NCBI GenBank assembly: GCA_964371945.1
Contig: CAYJPA010000022.1
Location: 4,272 to 68,271, forward strand
DNA length: 64,000 nt
Direction: 5' to 3'
DNA from: CAYJPA01 sp964371945
Lineage (GTDB): Bacteria; Chloroflexota; Chloroflexia; Thermomicrobiales; UBA6265
A program made the position numbers and the translations under genes. Below the pieces are notes generated by a model, which did not search any database, had not been told where the DNA came from, and saw only the letters and a list, made by a program, of their open reading frames with translations. Below, one piece after another: positions 33,699 to 42,928 of this stretch (positions are counted from its first letter, which is position 1; every line of letters begins with the position of its first letter).

Positions 33699-34804
33699 GA
33701 ATTGAGATCGTCTGGGGACCCTCCCATTGCTTCGATGATCCGTGGCAGATCGAACTTAGGGCCCGGACAATACATCCGGTCGACTGAGTTGATGTCACTA
33801 TGCCTCAGCAAATGCCCCCGATTTGCCTTGATGCCGTACCGGTCTCGCCAGTACGAGGCGAGCTCGATCGTCGCCCGGTATTGAGCGTCCTCGGGCGCAC
33901 TTTGCGCTGCTCCGACGTATTCGATCGAGAGCGTGAAGTCGTTGAGACTCATCGGTCCGCTTCGCGTCCAGTGCTTCCCGATGGCATCGTTGAGCCACGC
34001 GATATCCCGCCGCGGATTCTTGATGTCGTCGTTTGACCATGCGCATTTATCGGCATCGACCAACAGGTGGATGGCGCCGTCGCGATCAATCACGGCATGG
34101 ACGCTCGATCGGCTGATGGGATTCTGAAACCAGGAAACTACGTTGCTCAGGTGCTCATCTCCGGATACGTGGAAGACGATCGCCAACGGTCTTTGCCCGA
34201 AACGGCGTTCGTTCCAGTTTCCAGTGGGCAGCAGATGCACCCGGCCTGGCGCTGGTGCGGCTCCCGCGGATGGGTTCATGAGGTCTCCGGGCACCTGGAT
34301 AGCGCCGACAATCCACTGTAAATGATCCAATACCTGTTTGCCGTACAGCGGCTCAGGCGACCACCGGCCGTCAAGATCGCTGGCGACATGGGCCGTTCCC
34401 GCGTTGCCGGATTCGAACACTGATTGCCAGGTCGGATCAAGATGTATAAACCCGCGCAGCCGGGGCTCGTACCCTTTCAGGTACGCGGAGAGATGGACAA
34501 GATGCGCACGGGCGGCATCGACTCCCGCGTTGTAAGCAAGTCCGATATCGACGTGGGCACTGATGCCAAGACTGGCAGGATTAAGGCGGTCTCGCCATGA
34601 TGGCGAAGTCCAACCTCCCGTTTCGTGACTGGACTGGGCGGCGACGATGGCAGGATCGTAGCCGAGTTGATTTCCCAGCCGCCAGACTTCGGCCAGATAC
34701 GCATCGACCTCTGGGAGTCTCACGGCCCCTCGCTGACGAGCCCACGCCTGTGCCTGTGCAATTGTTGCGCTGGCCGCACCACGAATTGAACCCGTGACTG
34801 TCAT
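33695..34804 (-). CDS. Peptidoglycan hydrolase: glucosaminidase-like region plus N-acetylmuramoyl-L-alanine amidase
   Basis: The 369-residue product has two parts. Residues ~40-170 resemble a glucosaminidase/lysozyme-like domain ('YDPAIVAAQSSHETGGWTS', Glu in HETGGW). Residues ~205-355 form an Amidase_2/PGRP domain: 'LAIVFHVSGDE' holds a zinc His, 'DFTLSIEYVG' the usual Glu region, and 'LLRHSDINSVDRMYCPGP' the second His and Cys ligands. It should cleave the amide bond between MurNAc and L-Ala. No signal peptide is visible, as in phage endolysins. It is coupled to the subtilase gene. A phage-lysin or effector origin is plausible, but no other phage genes surround it. Confidence 0.82.
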   Translation of the reverse strand: MTVTGSIRGAASATIAQAQAWARQRGAVRLPEVDAYLAEVWRLGNQLGYDPAIVAAQSSHETGGWTSPSWRDRLNPASLGISAHVDIGLAYNAGVDAARAHLVHLSAYLKGYEPRLRGFIHLDPTWQSVFESGNAGTAHVASDLDGRWSPEPLYGKQVLDHLQWIVGAIQVPGDLMNPSAGAAPAPGRVHLLPTGNWNERRFGQRPLAIVFHVSGDEHLSNVVSWFQNPISRSSVHAVIDRDGAIHLLVDADKCAWSNDDIKNPRRDIAWLNDAIGKHWTRSGPMSLNDFTLSIEYVGAAQSAPEDAQYRATIELASYWRDRYGIKANRGHLLRHSDINSVDRMYCPGPKFDLPRIIEAMGGSPDDLNS

Positions 34805-34963
34805 ACCATCCCCGAATTGCCGTTAGCCGGACGCGGCCGGATCTAGCGTCTGACCCATCGGCTTCATGATTGTTTGTACCGCTGTGAACAAGTTTGCCGG
34901 GACACGCTTCGTCTGTTATCAGGAATTCTCCTGACAACTCATCTCCGTTTTGGGTCTTCGGGC

Positions 34964-36409
34964 CTATCCGCGCGTGAGAAGGGCGCTCGAGACATCCGAA
35001 ACAGCGGCTTGCAGAAGCTCCACATCCGCGGTCGTAGTCCGCCAATTATCGAATGCCGCGCGGATCGCCGCGTGTCCGTTCCAGACAGTGCCAGTGACGA
35101 ACGCCCGTCCATCGAGTTGAATCGCGGACACGGCATCCCGGTTCAGGGCATCGTTGGCGTTGTCGTCAAACCCCCGATGCATGAACCGGAAACAGACGAT
35201 ATTGAGCGCGGCTGGATTCATGAGCTCGAAACCATCCGTTGCTTCGATCCACCGGGCGAACGACGCGGCGTTATCGACGCAGCGCTCTACGATCTCCCGG
35301 TAGCCGCCGCGACCCAGGGACTTGAGCGCACACCAGGCGGCCAGGGCCCGGAACCGACGGGACATTTCCGGAACGTGTGTAATGGCGTCCCAACCAGCGC
35401 TGCCAACTAGATAAGCGCCGCCGGCCGCAAACGCCTCTCGCAGACTCGCCGCGTCGCGGACGAAAGCAAAGCCGCAGTCGTACGGCACATTGAGCCACTT
35501 GTGGCCATCCGAGGCGACCGAGTCCGCCCGGTCGATGCCATGACTCAAATGTCGAAAACGCGGTGAGACGCTCGCGAAGAGACCGAACGCGCCATCTACA
35601 TGCAGCCAGGCGCCGCCTGGGTGGTTCTGGCAGATCGTTGCGATTGCATCGATATCGTCGAACTGCCCGGTATTCACTTCGGCCGCATTGCCAATGACAA
35701 TCACCGGGCCGTCGATCGACTTGAGCTTCGCCGCGAGCGCGTCGATGTCGACCGAGCCCCCCGGCGCTGCCACCTTGCACACGTGATTCCGGCCAAAACC
35801 GAGCGTTCCCAAGCATTTGACCGCACTGGAATGGATCTCGGTGCTGGAGACGACGGGAATCGCGGGATGGCCGGCCAGCCCGTCGCCGGCGGCATCGAAC
35901 CCGAGCGTTCGGCCCGCCCATTGCCTCGCCGCCGCCAGGCCGACCAGATTGGCCATCGTCGCACCGCTGGTCAAGGCACCCGCCCAACCGGCCGGTAGTC
36001 CAAAAAGCTCTTTCAACCAGCGCAGGACGACCAGCTCCGTCTGCGCGGCGGCGGGGCTTCCCGCCCACAGTCCCGCATTCTGATCGAGTGCCGACGCCAG
36101 CCAGTCCCCGGCCAGCGCCGCCGGCGTTGAACCGCCGGTAACGAACCCGAAAAATCGGGGGCCCGGCGATGCGGTGATACCGATTTCGGCCCGGCTGAAC
36201 CACTCGTAAACCGCGCTGGCAGGATCGCATCCGTTGTCCGCCAGCGGTTCATCGAGCGCGGTCGCCATGTCCTCTGGACTCGGCACGCGACTGACTGGCC
36301 TGTCCGGCAGTGATGCAAGGAACTCGAGAGCGATTTCATGAGCCTTGGTCAACGCCCGTTCAGTGTCATTCAGTTGCGAGCCTGGGAGAGATACGGAAAC
36401 CGCGGTCAT
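34964..36409 (-). CDS. Group II PLP-dependent decarboxylase family protein
   Basis: The 481-residue product matches aromatic-L-amino-acid/glutamate decarboxylase family enzymes. 'RFFGFVTGGSTPAALAGDWL' is near the start of the core and 'ALTSGATMANLVGLAAAR' is the PLP phosphate loop. 'AWLHVDGAFGLFA' contains the Asp that pairs with the pyridine nitrogen, and 'DSVASDGHKWLNVPYDCGF' holds the PLP lysine. The start at 36409 has AGGAGA upstream. It lies 21 bases after a cyclase gene, so the two are likely co-transcribed. Amino-acid specificity is not readable; some relatives are aldehyde synthases or lyases. A second member lies at 60959. Confidence 0.87.
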   Translation of the reverse strand: MTAVSVSLPGSQLNDTERALTKAHEIALEFLASLPDRPVSRVPSPEDMATALDEPLADNGCDPASAVYEWFSRAEIGITASPGPRFFGFVTGGSTPAALAGDWLASALDQNAGLWAGSPAAAQTELVVLRWLKELFGLPAGWAGALTSGATMANLVGLAAARQWAGRTLGFDAAGDGLAGHPAIPVVSSTEIHSSAVKCLGTLGFGRNHVCKVAAPGGSVDIDALAAKLKSIDGPVIVIGNAAEVNTGQFDDIDAIATICQNHPGGAWLHVDGAFGLFASVSPRFRHLSHGIDRADSVASDGHKWLNVPYDCGFAFVRDAASLREAFAAGGAYLVGSAGWDAITHVPEMSRRFRALAAWCALKSLGRGGYREIVERCVDNAASFARWIEATDGFELMNPAALNIVCFRFMHRGFDDNANDALNRDAVSAIQLDGRAFVTGTVWNGHAAIRAAFDNWRTTTADVELLQAAVSDVSSALLTRG

Positions 36410-36430
36410 GAGAGGTTCTCCTTGGCTTGT

Positions 36431-37255
36431 TTAGGATTCCGGCACAATCCCGATGGGTCGAACCGGGCTGCCCGTTGCCCCGGTAAACTTCAGTGGCGTG
36501 CACACGAACGTGAATTCGTGGATGCCTGCCGCCGCGATCTCCTCCAGCGCCAGGTTTTCAATGATGTAAATTCCGCGACGGGCCAGCAGAACAAGATGAC
36601 CGGGCAATTGACAGCCCTCGGTGTCATCCCACAGACCGATCACATCCCAAGCCATGTTGTCGGCGCCGACCGCGTGCACGTCCAGAGACGCGAGCCAGCG
36701 CGAAACATCGCCGTGCATGCCGGGACCGGCCAGATAGGTCCTCGGATCGTCCCATATCGCGCCGAGCCCAGTGCGAACCAGCACGACGTCACCAGCTCTG
36801 ATGTCGATCCGCTGCCGCTCACAACATGCCTGTGTTTCGGCAAGCGAGATCGCTTCGCCCGCGGGCAAGCGGTCGACCCCACGGTGCCGGGCGACATCGA
36901 GCAACACCGCTCGGGCCATGATCGGATCGATCTCTTCGACCCCGCCCGCGGCGAAGCCCTTGGATGACATGATCGCGTTCACGTCCATGCCGTTCGAGAG
37001 TCTTTGTGCATCAGCTTGATGACTGATCGCATCGATGTGGGTGCCGCTATGCTCCATGCAAACGATCACGCCGGAGGCTCCCGTACGAGGACCGTTGGTG
37101 ACCGGGTCATACCCGTCGCTATGGCGCCGGTGGAGCACATAGAGGTAACCGGGCTGATGCGCGTCGTGGATCGGCATCCCTTGAAAACGCGGCTGCTCGA
37201 GATCGTAAATCGTGACCGGGTTGCCGCCTGGCCAGTCGGTTCCCTTGGAAGCCAT
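36431..37255 (-). CDS. Cyclase family protein (kynurenine formamidase-like)
   Basis: The start at 37255, with AAAGGA upstream, gives 274 residues beginning 'MASKGTDWPGGNPVTIYDLE'. The family metal motif is 'HSGTHIDAISHQ' (HxGTHxD), and 'VVLVRTGLG' and 'IIENLALEEIAAAGIHEF' are typical. Bacterial kynurenine formamidases and isatin hydrolases belong here and use zinc or manganese to open amide rings. Its product might feed the decarboxylase encoded next, hinting at an aromatic amine or tryptophan-derived route, but no kynureninase or dioxygenase gene is in the window. Confidence 0.86.
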   Translation of the reverse strand: MASKGTDWPGGNPVTIYDLEQPRFQGMPIHDAHQPGYLYVLHRRHSDGYDPVTNGPRTGASGVIVCMEHSGTHIDAISHQADAQRLSNGMDVNAIMSSKGFAAGGVEEIDPIMARAVLLDVARHRGVDRLPAGEAISLAETQACCERQRIDIRAGDVVLVRTGLGAIWDDPRTYLAGPGMHGDVSRWLASLDVHAVGADNMAWDVIGLWDDTEGCQLPGHLVLLARRGIYIIENLALEEIAAAGIHEFTFVCTPLKFTGATGSPVRPIGIVPES

Positions 37256-37433
37256 GCCATTCCTTTCGTGAATCTGAACCCGCGCGAGTGTGTGAGACAT
37301 CTGAACCGGAGTCAAGATCGACTCACGAATGAAACGAATCCTAACCAATCGTCGGAACCAATCTGTGTGGATATGCGTCCTATCGTCAGCGAATCTACGC
37401 GGTATTGGTCGCTACATAGATGAGGAGTAACCA

Positions 37434-38231
37434 GTGGACAAAACGAGACGACGGTTGGTGCTGGCGCCGATTGCGTTGGCGGCTTTAATGGCGGTTGGAA
37501 TTGGGGCGCCAGTTTCTGCGCAAGACGCGACTCCCGCCGCTGCGGCAGGTGGCACGATCGAGGTCACCGGAATCGGCGAGGCTGAAACCGAGGCTGTCGG
37601 CGCGGTCTTGCAGTTCATCCTGCGCGCTCAGTTCGACGGAAACGTCGAACCGGCCGCCGATTCGGAGTTTGGACCGATCGATCAACCAGAAGTGACCTCG
37701 GAGCAGGTTCAGGCAGTGGTCGACGGTCTCATTGCCGCCGGCGTGCCCGAGGACAAGATCGCGTCCGCGGCGCAGCCATCGGGTCCATATTCAGGAATGT
37801 TTGGCTACGGTTCTGCGGTGGTTGCCGCTGAGCTAGATCCAGAATTACTCGGGGATATCGAAAAGATCGCCGATGCCGCGGCCACCGCGGGGGAGGAAGC
37901 TGGCGTGATCTTCGATCCGGTCAACGCTGCCTATTCGGTTGCCGACTGCAACGAGGTTGAGCGCGCCGCGCTCACTGACGCTGTTGCCAGTGGTCAGGAG
38001 CAGGCTCAGATGCTCGCCGAAGTCCTTGGTGTGCAGTTGGGATCGTTGGTCAAGGCCTCGAAGCAAATATCGTACGGCGGATATTACGCCGGAGGTCCTT
38101 CAGGCTCCACATGCGATCAGCAGCCGACGCTCGATGACGCGCTGACGACCTATCTGAGTCCATTTGATCCATCTCGCGCCGGTGAAGTGAAAATCTACGT
38201 ACAGGTATTATTTTCATACGAAATCGCCTGA
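37434..38231 (+). CDS. SIMPL domain protein (DUF541), exported
   Basis: The 265-residue product begins with a signal peptide ('MDKTRRRLVLAPIALAALMA' ending 'APVSAQ') followed by 'DATPAAAAGG', a leader common in Thermomicrobia. The SIMPL domain then spans the rest: 'GTIEVTGIGEAETEAVGAVL', 'VQAVVDGLIAAGVPEDKIAS', 'ALTDAVASGQEQAQMLAEVL' and a closing 'GEVKIYVQVLFSYEI'. Members are periplasmic or surface proteins; BP26 of Brucella forms channel-like oligomers. The role here is unknown. GTG at 37434 is preceded by AGGAG. A clean stem-loop terminator follows, so it is probably a single-gene unit. Confidence 0.87.
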   Translation: MDKTRRRLVLAPIALAALMAVGIGAPVSAQDATPAAAAGGTIEVTGIGEAETEAVGAVLQFILRAQFDGNVEPAADSEFGPIDQPEVTSEQVQAVVDGLIAAGVPEDKIASAAQPSGPYSGMFGYGSAVVAAELDPELLGDIEKIADAAATAGEEAGVIFDPVNAAYSVADCNEVERAALTDAVASGQEQAQMLAEVLGVQLGSLVKASKQISYGGYYAGGPSGSTCDQQPTLDDALTTYLSPFDPSRAGEVKIYVQVLFSYEIA

Positions 38232-38242
38232 GTCGTTCCTGA

Positions 38243-38271
38243 AACGGAGCCGCCGGTTTGGCGGCTCCGTT
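38243..38271 (+). terminator. Stem-loop terminator after SIMPL gene
   Basis: AACGGAGCCGCC pairs perfectly with GGCGGCTCCGTT across a five-base loop (GGTTT), starting 12 bases after the stop codon. The 12-bp GC-rich stem is strong; the T-tract is limited to two bases. Confidence 0.75.
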
Positions 38272-38608
38272 GGCCCGGCGGGAGAATCTCCACCGGCGAT
38301 TTCCTCCCTGACTGGGTGTTGTCACGTGGCCCAATTTTGACGACTCGCCTCCTCCCGGCCAAGCGGGTTCGGGTCTGAAGGGCTGTCACCCAGATTTGAA
38401 ACGAGATTTCTGCAGGTTGACCACTGTTAGCGTCGTGACCAATCCACAATTCAATACTATTGCTGTAAAGGGAACGGATGGATACCACTTGCGGCCCCTC
38501 CGTATATCGTTTCTCCGTCACCAATGACCGACCATTTACAATCGTGCCTCTTGTCCGTTAATGGTTTCCGCTCCAGGACGGTAGGACGTCGCGGGCCCGG
38601 GGAATGGT
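38272..38608. other. Intergenic region before the sensor kinase
   Basis: About 340 bases with no convincing ORF, repeat or palindrome. It must hold the promoter of the kinase-regulator pair, but no clear -35/-10 combination was found. Confidence 0.5.
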
Positions 38609-40531
38609 ATGACGCGACGATGGTCCTTTCGCACACGATTTGTAGCTGCTGCTGCACTCTGTTTGTTACCCCTCATCGGCGTGGTGCTCTTTCTCCTTGA
38701 TCAAAGCCTCGATCATAGCCGGGATCAACTCGTTTCTACCGAGTTCACGATTGCCGATGTCGTCGCTCAGGGACTGACCGCGACACTGAATGAGAATCAG
38801 CTTGCACTGATCGACGTGGCGGAAGATCCATTCGTGCGCGACATGAACGCGACTCAGGCACAAAATCCACTTGATCAGGTTCGCCGGGCGCGGCCCAATC
38901 TCAACGGACTTTTTCTCCTTGATGCCTCGCAAAAGGTCGTTACCGTGACCGGCGGTATCGATCCTGAACCGCTCCTGACGCAATTCCAGAATGTCGTGGA
39001 CAAAGCGCTAATCGGTGGCGAGCCGGCTGTTTCAGACCGGCTTATCGTTCCCGAGGGCAATGTGGCCGTCATCGCTCTTGTTGTGCCGGTCTTTCCAGAT
39101 CCCGGCCAGACGATTGCGGGCACTCCAGTCGGGGCGGTGGGAGCTTTCCTGACGATCGATCGGTTGCAACAGGCGTTTCTGACCGGCTCGTCGTCGGACG
39201 GCGAAACCACGATCGCGGTTGTCGCCGAAACTGGACAAGTGATCGTCGATCGTGGTGACACCGAAAAGACGATTGAAACGCTGACCATGTCGCTTATGAA
39301 CGGACTCGTGAAGAAAGCGATTACCGGGCAACGAGGTTACGAGCTCTATCGAGATTCGGCCGGAGACGAACGGATTGCGGTTGTGGCCCCAATCGGCTTA
39401 CCGGCGGTCCCCTGGGCGGTGGTGATTACTGGACCATCACCGACGACGTACGGTCCCAACAATAATATGCTGGAGCGTGGCCTGATTGCGCTTGTGGCCG
39501 CCGTCACACTGACTCTGGCCCTGGCCGTTGTGCTGGGTGAGTTGACAGCACGGCCCTTGCGTCAATTGACGACACAGGCCGGCGCTATTACCCAGGGTGA
39601 TCTCAGCCATCCGCTCGAGCAGGTTGGCCGCGGTGAGGTCGCCGCATTGAGCAATGCGTTCCGCGATATGGCAGACCGGCTCACGACCCAGGTTCGCGAT
39701 ACAGAAGCAGCTCGCGAAGAGGTAGCCCATCAGGCGGGCAGGTTGCGCGAGCTGCTGCGCCGCACTGTTCGATTGCAGGAGGATGAGCGACGACGGATCG
39801 CTTCCGACATTCACGACGCGGTTTCCCCGCTGATCACAGGGGCGCTCTACCAAACCCGGGCGCTCAAGCTATCCCGCATGAGCAACGGACATGGCGCTTC
39901 TATCGGAGACGGTGGGGAGGTAGATCTAAACGATGAAGGCCTTGGCACCGTCAGCGATCTGCTCGAACGCGCTATGGCTGAGCTTCACGATGTCATCTTT
40001 GCCCTAAGGCCGCCGGATCTTGATGATCTCGGCGTTGTCGCGGCAATCGAGCGGTACGTCCAACAAATCAATCGAACCGGTTTGCCGTGCCATCTCGAGG
40101 TCACTGGGTCCCCGGAGCGGCTCTCGCCGGAGGCAAGACTTGGGGTCTATCGGATCGTGCAGGAGGCACTGCACAATGCCCTTCGCCACGCCCACGCGGA
40201 CGAGGCATACGTGCGCATGGAGTGGACGGACGACAAACTCCGGGTCACGATTCGGGATAATGGCTCGGGATTCGATCCCGAACAGGCAGCCAAACCGACA
40301 TCGCTGGGATTGCTCAGTATGCGCGAGCGCGCGATCGCCATTGGTGGCACACTTGAAATTGCGTCCCGTCCGGGAACCGGCACCGCTGTCATCTTTGAGC
40401 GCGAGCTGGCGGGTGATCTGGTCGCGGAGAGTGCAAAGGGCGAAAGCGGTGGAAACGGCCAGCACTCGACGGAAGACAATAGAGCCGACGAGATTTCTTC
40501 CGGGACGCTTAGCGAGGTACGCGGCGTGTGA
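38609..40531 (+). CDS. Sensor histidine kinase, NarL-type (HisKA_3)
   Basis: The 640-residue membrane kinase has TM1 at about 11-30, an extracytoplasmic sensing region at 31-286 that resembles a dCache fold, and TM2 at about 290-312. A HAMP linker runs to ~365. The HisKA_3 dimerisation domain has the phospho-acceptor His402 in 'RRRIASDIHDAVSPLI'. The HATPase domain shows 'IVQEALHNALRHAHA' (N box) and 'IRDNGSGFDPEQ' (G1 box). Its stop overlaps the GTG of the response regulator by four bases, so the two are a cognate pair. The ligand is not identifiable from sequence. Confidence 0.9.
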   Translation: MTRRWSFRTRFVAAAALCLLPLIGVVLFLLDQSLDHSRDQLVSTEFTIADVVAQGLTATLNENQLALIDVAEDPFVRDMNATQAQNPLDQVRRARPNLNGLFLLDASQKVVTVTGGIDPEPLLTQFQNVVDKALIGGEPAVSDRLIVPEGNVAVIALVVPVFPDPGQTIAGTPVGAVGAFLTIDRLQQAFLTGSSSDGETTIAVVAETGQVIVDRGDTEKTIETLTMSLMNGLVKKAITGQRGYELYRDSAGDERIAVVAPIGLPAVPWAVVITGPSPTTYGPNNNMLERGLIALVAAVTLTLALAVVLGELTARPLRQLTTQAGAITQGDLSHPLEQVGRGEVAALSNAFRDMADRLTTQVRDTEAAREEVAHQAGRLRELLRRTVRLQEDERRRIASDIHDAVSPLITGALYQTRALKLSRMSNGHGASIGDGGEVDLNDEGLGTVSDLLERAMAELHDVIFALRPPDLDDLGVVAAIERYVQQINRTGLPCHLEVTGSPERLSPEARLGVYRIVQEALHNALRHAHADEAYVRMEWTDDKLRVTIRDNGSGFDPEQAAKPTSLGLLSMRERAIAIGGTLEIASRPGTGTAVIFERELAGDLVAESAKGESGGNGQHSTEDNRADEISSGTLSEVRGV

Positions 40532-41163
40532 TTAGTGTTCTGCTTGTCGATGACCATCCCGTCGTCGTCGAGGGGCTCCGCAAGGTGCTCGCCACGGCCG
40601 GCGATTTGTCGATCTCGGGCGAGGCCCATGACGCCGCGGGTGCAATCGAACAGGCCAAGCTGCTCAAGCCCGACGTGATCTTGCTTGATCTACGCATGCC
40701 AGGCGCAAGCGGCGTCCAGGCCGTGCGGCGCCTGCGGGAGACCGAAAGCCGATCCGCGGTGATCATTCTGACGTCATACGGGGACCAAGCATATGTTCGC
40801 CAGGCGCTCGAAGCCGGGGCCGACGGATACCTCTTGAAAAGCACCCCACCTGAGCAATTGATCACCGCGATTCGCAACGCTGCTCGCGGCCGCCGTCAGC
40901 TCAGCCCGGAATTGCTCGATAGCGTGCTCGGCGACTTCGCCGGACTTGCCCGCGAGCAGACAAAGCGTGATGCTGATTTGAGCTCGGAGGACCGTGAGAT
41001 CCTGAAGAAGGCCGCGGAAGGTGCAACCAATCGGGAAATTGGCAATGCGCTTGGCCGGAGCGAAATCGCAATCAAGAAGCGTCTCCAGGTAATCTTCGCC
41101 AAACTTGGCGCCGTCGATCGAGCGCATGCTGTCGCCGAAGCAATTCGACGAGGCCTGATCTGA
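40528..41163 (+). CDS. Response regulator, NarL/FixJ type
   Basis: The 211-residue product has a receiver domain ('MISVLLVDDHPVVVEGLRK') with phospho-acceptor Asp54 in 'VILLDLRMPGA' and Lys at about 105 in 'YLLKSTPPEQL'. A C-terminal LuxR-type HTH at about 145-208 ('EDREILKKAAEGATNREIGN') ends it. The start is GTG, overlapping the kinase stop as GTGA. It should activate or repress promoters after phosphorylation by the kinase. The HtrA-type protease gene 430 bases downstream on the same strand could be a target, as envelope-stress circuits often pair them, but no site was identified. Confidence 0.92.
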   Translation: MISVLLVDDHPVVVEGLRKVLATAGDLSISGEAHDAAGAIEQAKLLKPDVILLDLRMPGASGVQAVRRLRETESRSAVIILTSYGDQAYVRQALEAGADGYLLKSTPPEQLITAIRNAARGRRQLSPELLDSVLGDFAGLAREQTKRDADLSSEDREILKKAAEGATNREIGNALGRSEIAIKKRLQVIFAKLGAVDRAHAVAEAIRRGLI

Positions 41164-41591
41164 GATATGTCCCCTAATCGCATGACAATTCGACGAGTTT
41201 CGAAATGGTTTCACCTTTTATGAGCACGAACGTGCCTGGAAACGTATCCATGAGTGACACCATTCGGAAGAGATGAGCGTTACATTGGATGTGTGATCGG
41301 TGACGGCTTCCCTAGCCCACTGATCCGGGGAAAGAATCCCAAACAAACTCGCTGCCGCCAGCCACGTCAACGAGTTCCCCTTCCCTCATCGAGTCGTCGG
41401 CCGCGCGTCGCCAGCCACGTCGCGCGGCCCCGTCTCACACGTCTCCCTCTTCTCGGAAACACGAAATCTGATCTCGAGCGTCGTCAACGCGACGCCCCTG
41501 GCTCCGTGGTGCGGTTTCCGCGTTAAATAGGAGTGTGCAAGACTTGCCGGTTGGCGATGTTCAGTTGCCAGCCTTCATCAAGGAGTCCACT
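41164..41591. other. Intergenic region before HtrA gene
   Basis: About 430 bases without a convincing gene. It holds a perfect 9-bp inverted repeat, GGCCGCGCG (41399-41407) and CGCGCGGCC (41421-41429), spanning a 13-base loop. The 13-mer CGCCAGCCACGTC occurs twice nearby (about 41356 and 41409). No T-tract follows, so a regulatory or structural role is open. Confidence 0.5.
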
Positions 41592-42665
41592 TTGAATCGA
41601 CGTGAACGCTTCTTTCTGACCTGCGCACTCTCTCTCGGAGTCGTCATCGGATTCGCCGGCTCAATTCACCAGAGCCCGGATGCGAGCGCCCAAGACGAAT
41701 CCACGACGGCTGCTGCGGTTCCGTTAGCGGTCGATATCGTCGAAGCGGTTGGTCCCGCGGTTGTGACGGTGATCAATGAACAGCGTTTTAACGAAGAAGA
41801 CGGTGGCGTGATTCGATCGGTCGGAGCCGGCACCGGGTTCATCATCGATGACGATGGCCACATCGTGACGAACTGGCATGTGGTCGACGGCGGCGATCAG
41901 TTCGAAGTCATTTTGGTTGACGGAACAATTCGTGACGCCGAGCTGATTGGATCTGATGAGCTGAGTGATCTCGCGATCGTGAAAATGGAAGGGGAAGTTC
42001 CCGGAACCGTTGCCCTTGGCGATTCTGACGACCTCAAACCAGGTCAGCCGGTGCTTGCAATCGGTTCAGCACTGGGTGCGTTCACCAACACGGTGACTCA
42101 GGGGATTATCAGCGCACTTGGCCGGGATTTTCCTGGGCTGGAGCGAACTTTTTACACGAACTTGATTCAGCACGATGCCGCCATCAATCCCGGCAACTCC
42201 GGCGGTCCACTCTTCAACTTTTCTGGCGAGGTTGTGGGCGTAAACACCCTGGGGATTCCTGTTTCGCAATCAGGGGAACTGGTCCAGGGGCTTTTCTTTG
42301 CGATTCCGTCGAACACGGTGAAGGAAATCGCGGCGAAGCTGATCGAGCGCGGCGAAGTAACGTATCCCTACTTCGGCATCGAATATGAAACACTCACGCC
42401 CGAAGTCATTGCTCAGATCGATCTACCGGTTGCCAACGGCGTCTATGTGATCAACGTTGTCCCGGGCGGTCCCGCCGATGAGGCCGGAATCCAACCAGGT
42501 GACATTGTGACCGATATCGGAGAGTCGCAGATCAACCAACAGACATCTTTCTCGGAGGCGTTGTTCAACTACGAGCCTGGTGACACCGTCGACATCTTAG
42601 TGATTCGCGACGGGGAAGAAATGAAAATCGAAATCACCTTCTCGGAGCGACCTGAGGACGTTTAG
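41592..42665 (+). CDS. HtrA/DegP-type serine protease with PDZ domain
   Basis: TTG at 41592 is preferred because AAGGAG lies six bases upstream and the protein then opens with a signal anchor ('NRRERFFLTCALSLGVVIG'); GTG 41535 is the longest alternative. The trypsin-like triad is His in 'HIVTNWHVVDGG', Asp in 'DELSDLAIVKM' and Ser in 'INPGNSGGPLFNF'. A single PDZ domain follows ('VYVINVVPGGPADEAGIQPG'). Such proteases degrade or refold damaged envelope proteins. The length of about 357 residues suits the one-PDZ class. It follows a two-component system on the same strand, a possible regulatory link. Confidence 0.9.
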   Translation: MNRRERFFLTCALSLGVVIGFAGSIHQSPDASAQDESTTAAAVPLAVDIVEAVGPAVVTVINEQRFNEEDGGVIRSVGAGTGFIIDDDGHIVTNWHVVDGGDQFEVILVDGTIRDAELIGSDELSDLAIVKMEGEVPGTVALGDSDDLKPGQPVLAIGSALGAFTNTVTQGIISALGRDFPGLERTFYTNLIQHDAAINPGNSGGPLFNFSGEVVGVNTLGIPVSQSGELVQGLFFAIPSNTVKEIAAKLIERGEVTYPYFGIEYETLTPEVIAQIDLPVANGVYVINVVPGGPADEAGIQPGDIVTDIGESQINQQTSFSEALFNYEPGDTVDILVIRDGEEMKIEITFSERPEDV

Positions 42666-42790
42666 CAACTGGCCGCGTGCCGCTCCGTTCTAGCTGATAA
42701 CCACATGAGAACCGCGCTGAATCCGAGCAGTATCTGGTCGCGCAATGCTAGCGGCGGGTTACTCGGACATGTACGTACGTACCGATGCAG

Positions 42791-42818
42791 TTATCCGAAT
42801 GGAACCATTCGCGGATAA
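42791..42818. repeat. Near-perfect long hairpin with two-base loop
   Basis: TTATCCGAATGG pairs with CCATTCGCGGATAA around AA, with two extra bases on the right arm. The inner 16 bases (CGAATGG-AA-CCATTCG) are a perfect palindrome. It lies in the gap between HtrA and the small membrane protein. There is no T-tract, so an operator or structured RNA is as likely as a terminator. Confidence 0.5.
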
Positions 42819-42928
42819 TACTGCCTGTAGGATGGTAAGACTCGCGTCGCGACTGTTCCCGCGGCCGGTCTCGCGGCTGGCTTCGCCCCGCGTTAGTCGC
42901 TCATCGACGACTCGAGGCGGAGGACCGC

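Noticed and set aside
33695..34804. Prophage lysis cassette
   Set aside because: The amidase resembles endolysins, but no holin, capsid, tail, terminase or integrase genes are in the window.
29400..34804. Known antiphage STAND (Avs-type) system
   Set aside because: The STAND protein ends in a LuxR helix-turn-helix, not an effector nuclease or protease domain, and the hydrolases are encoded on the other strand in a separate unit.
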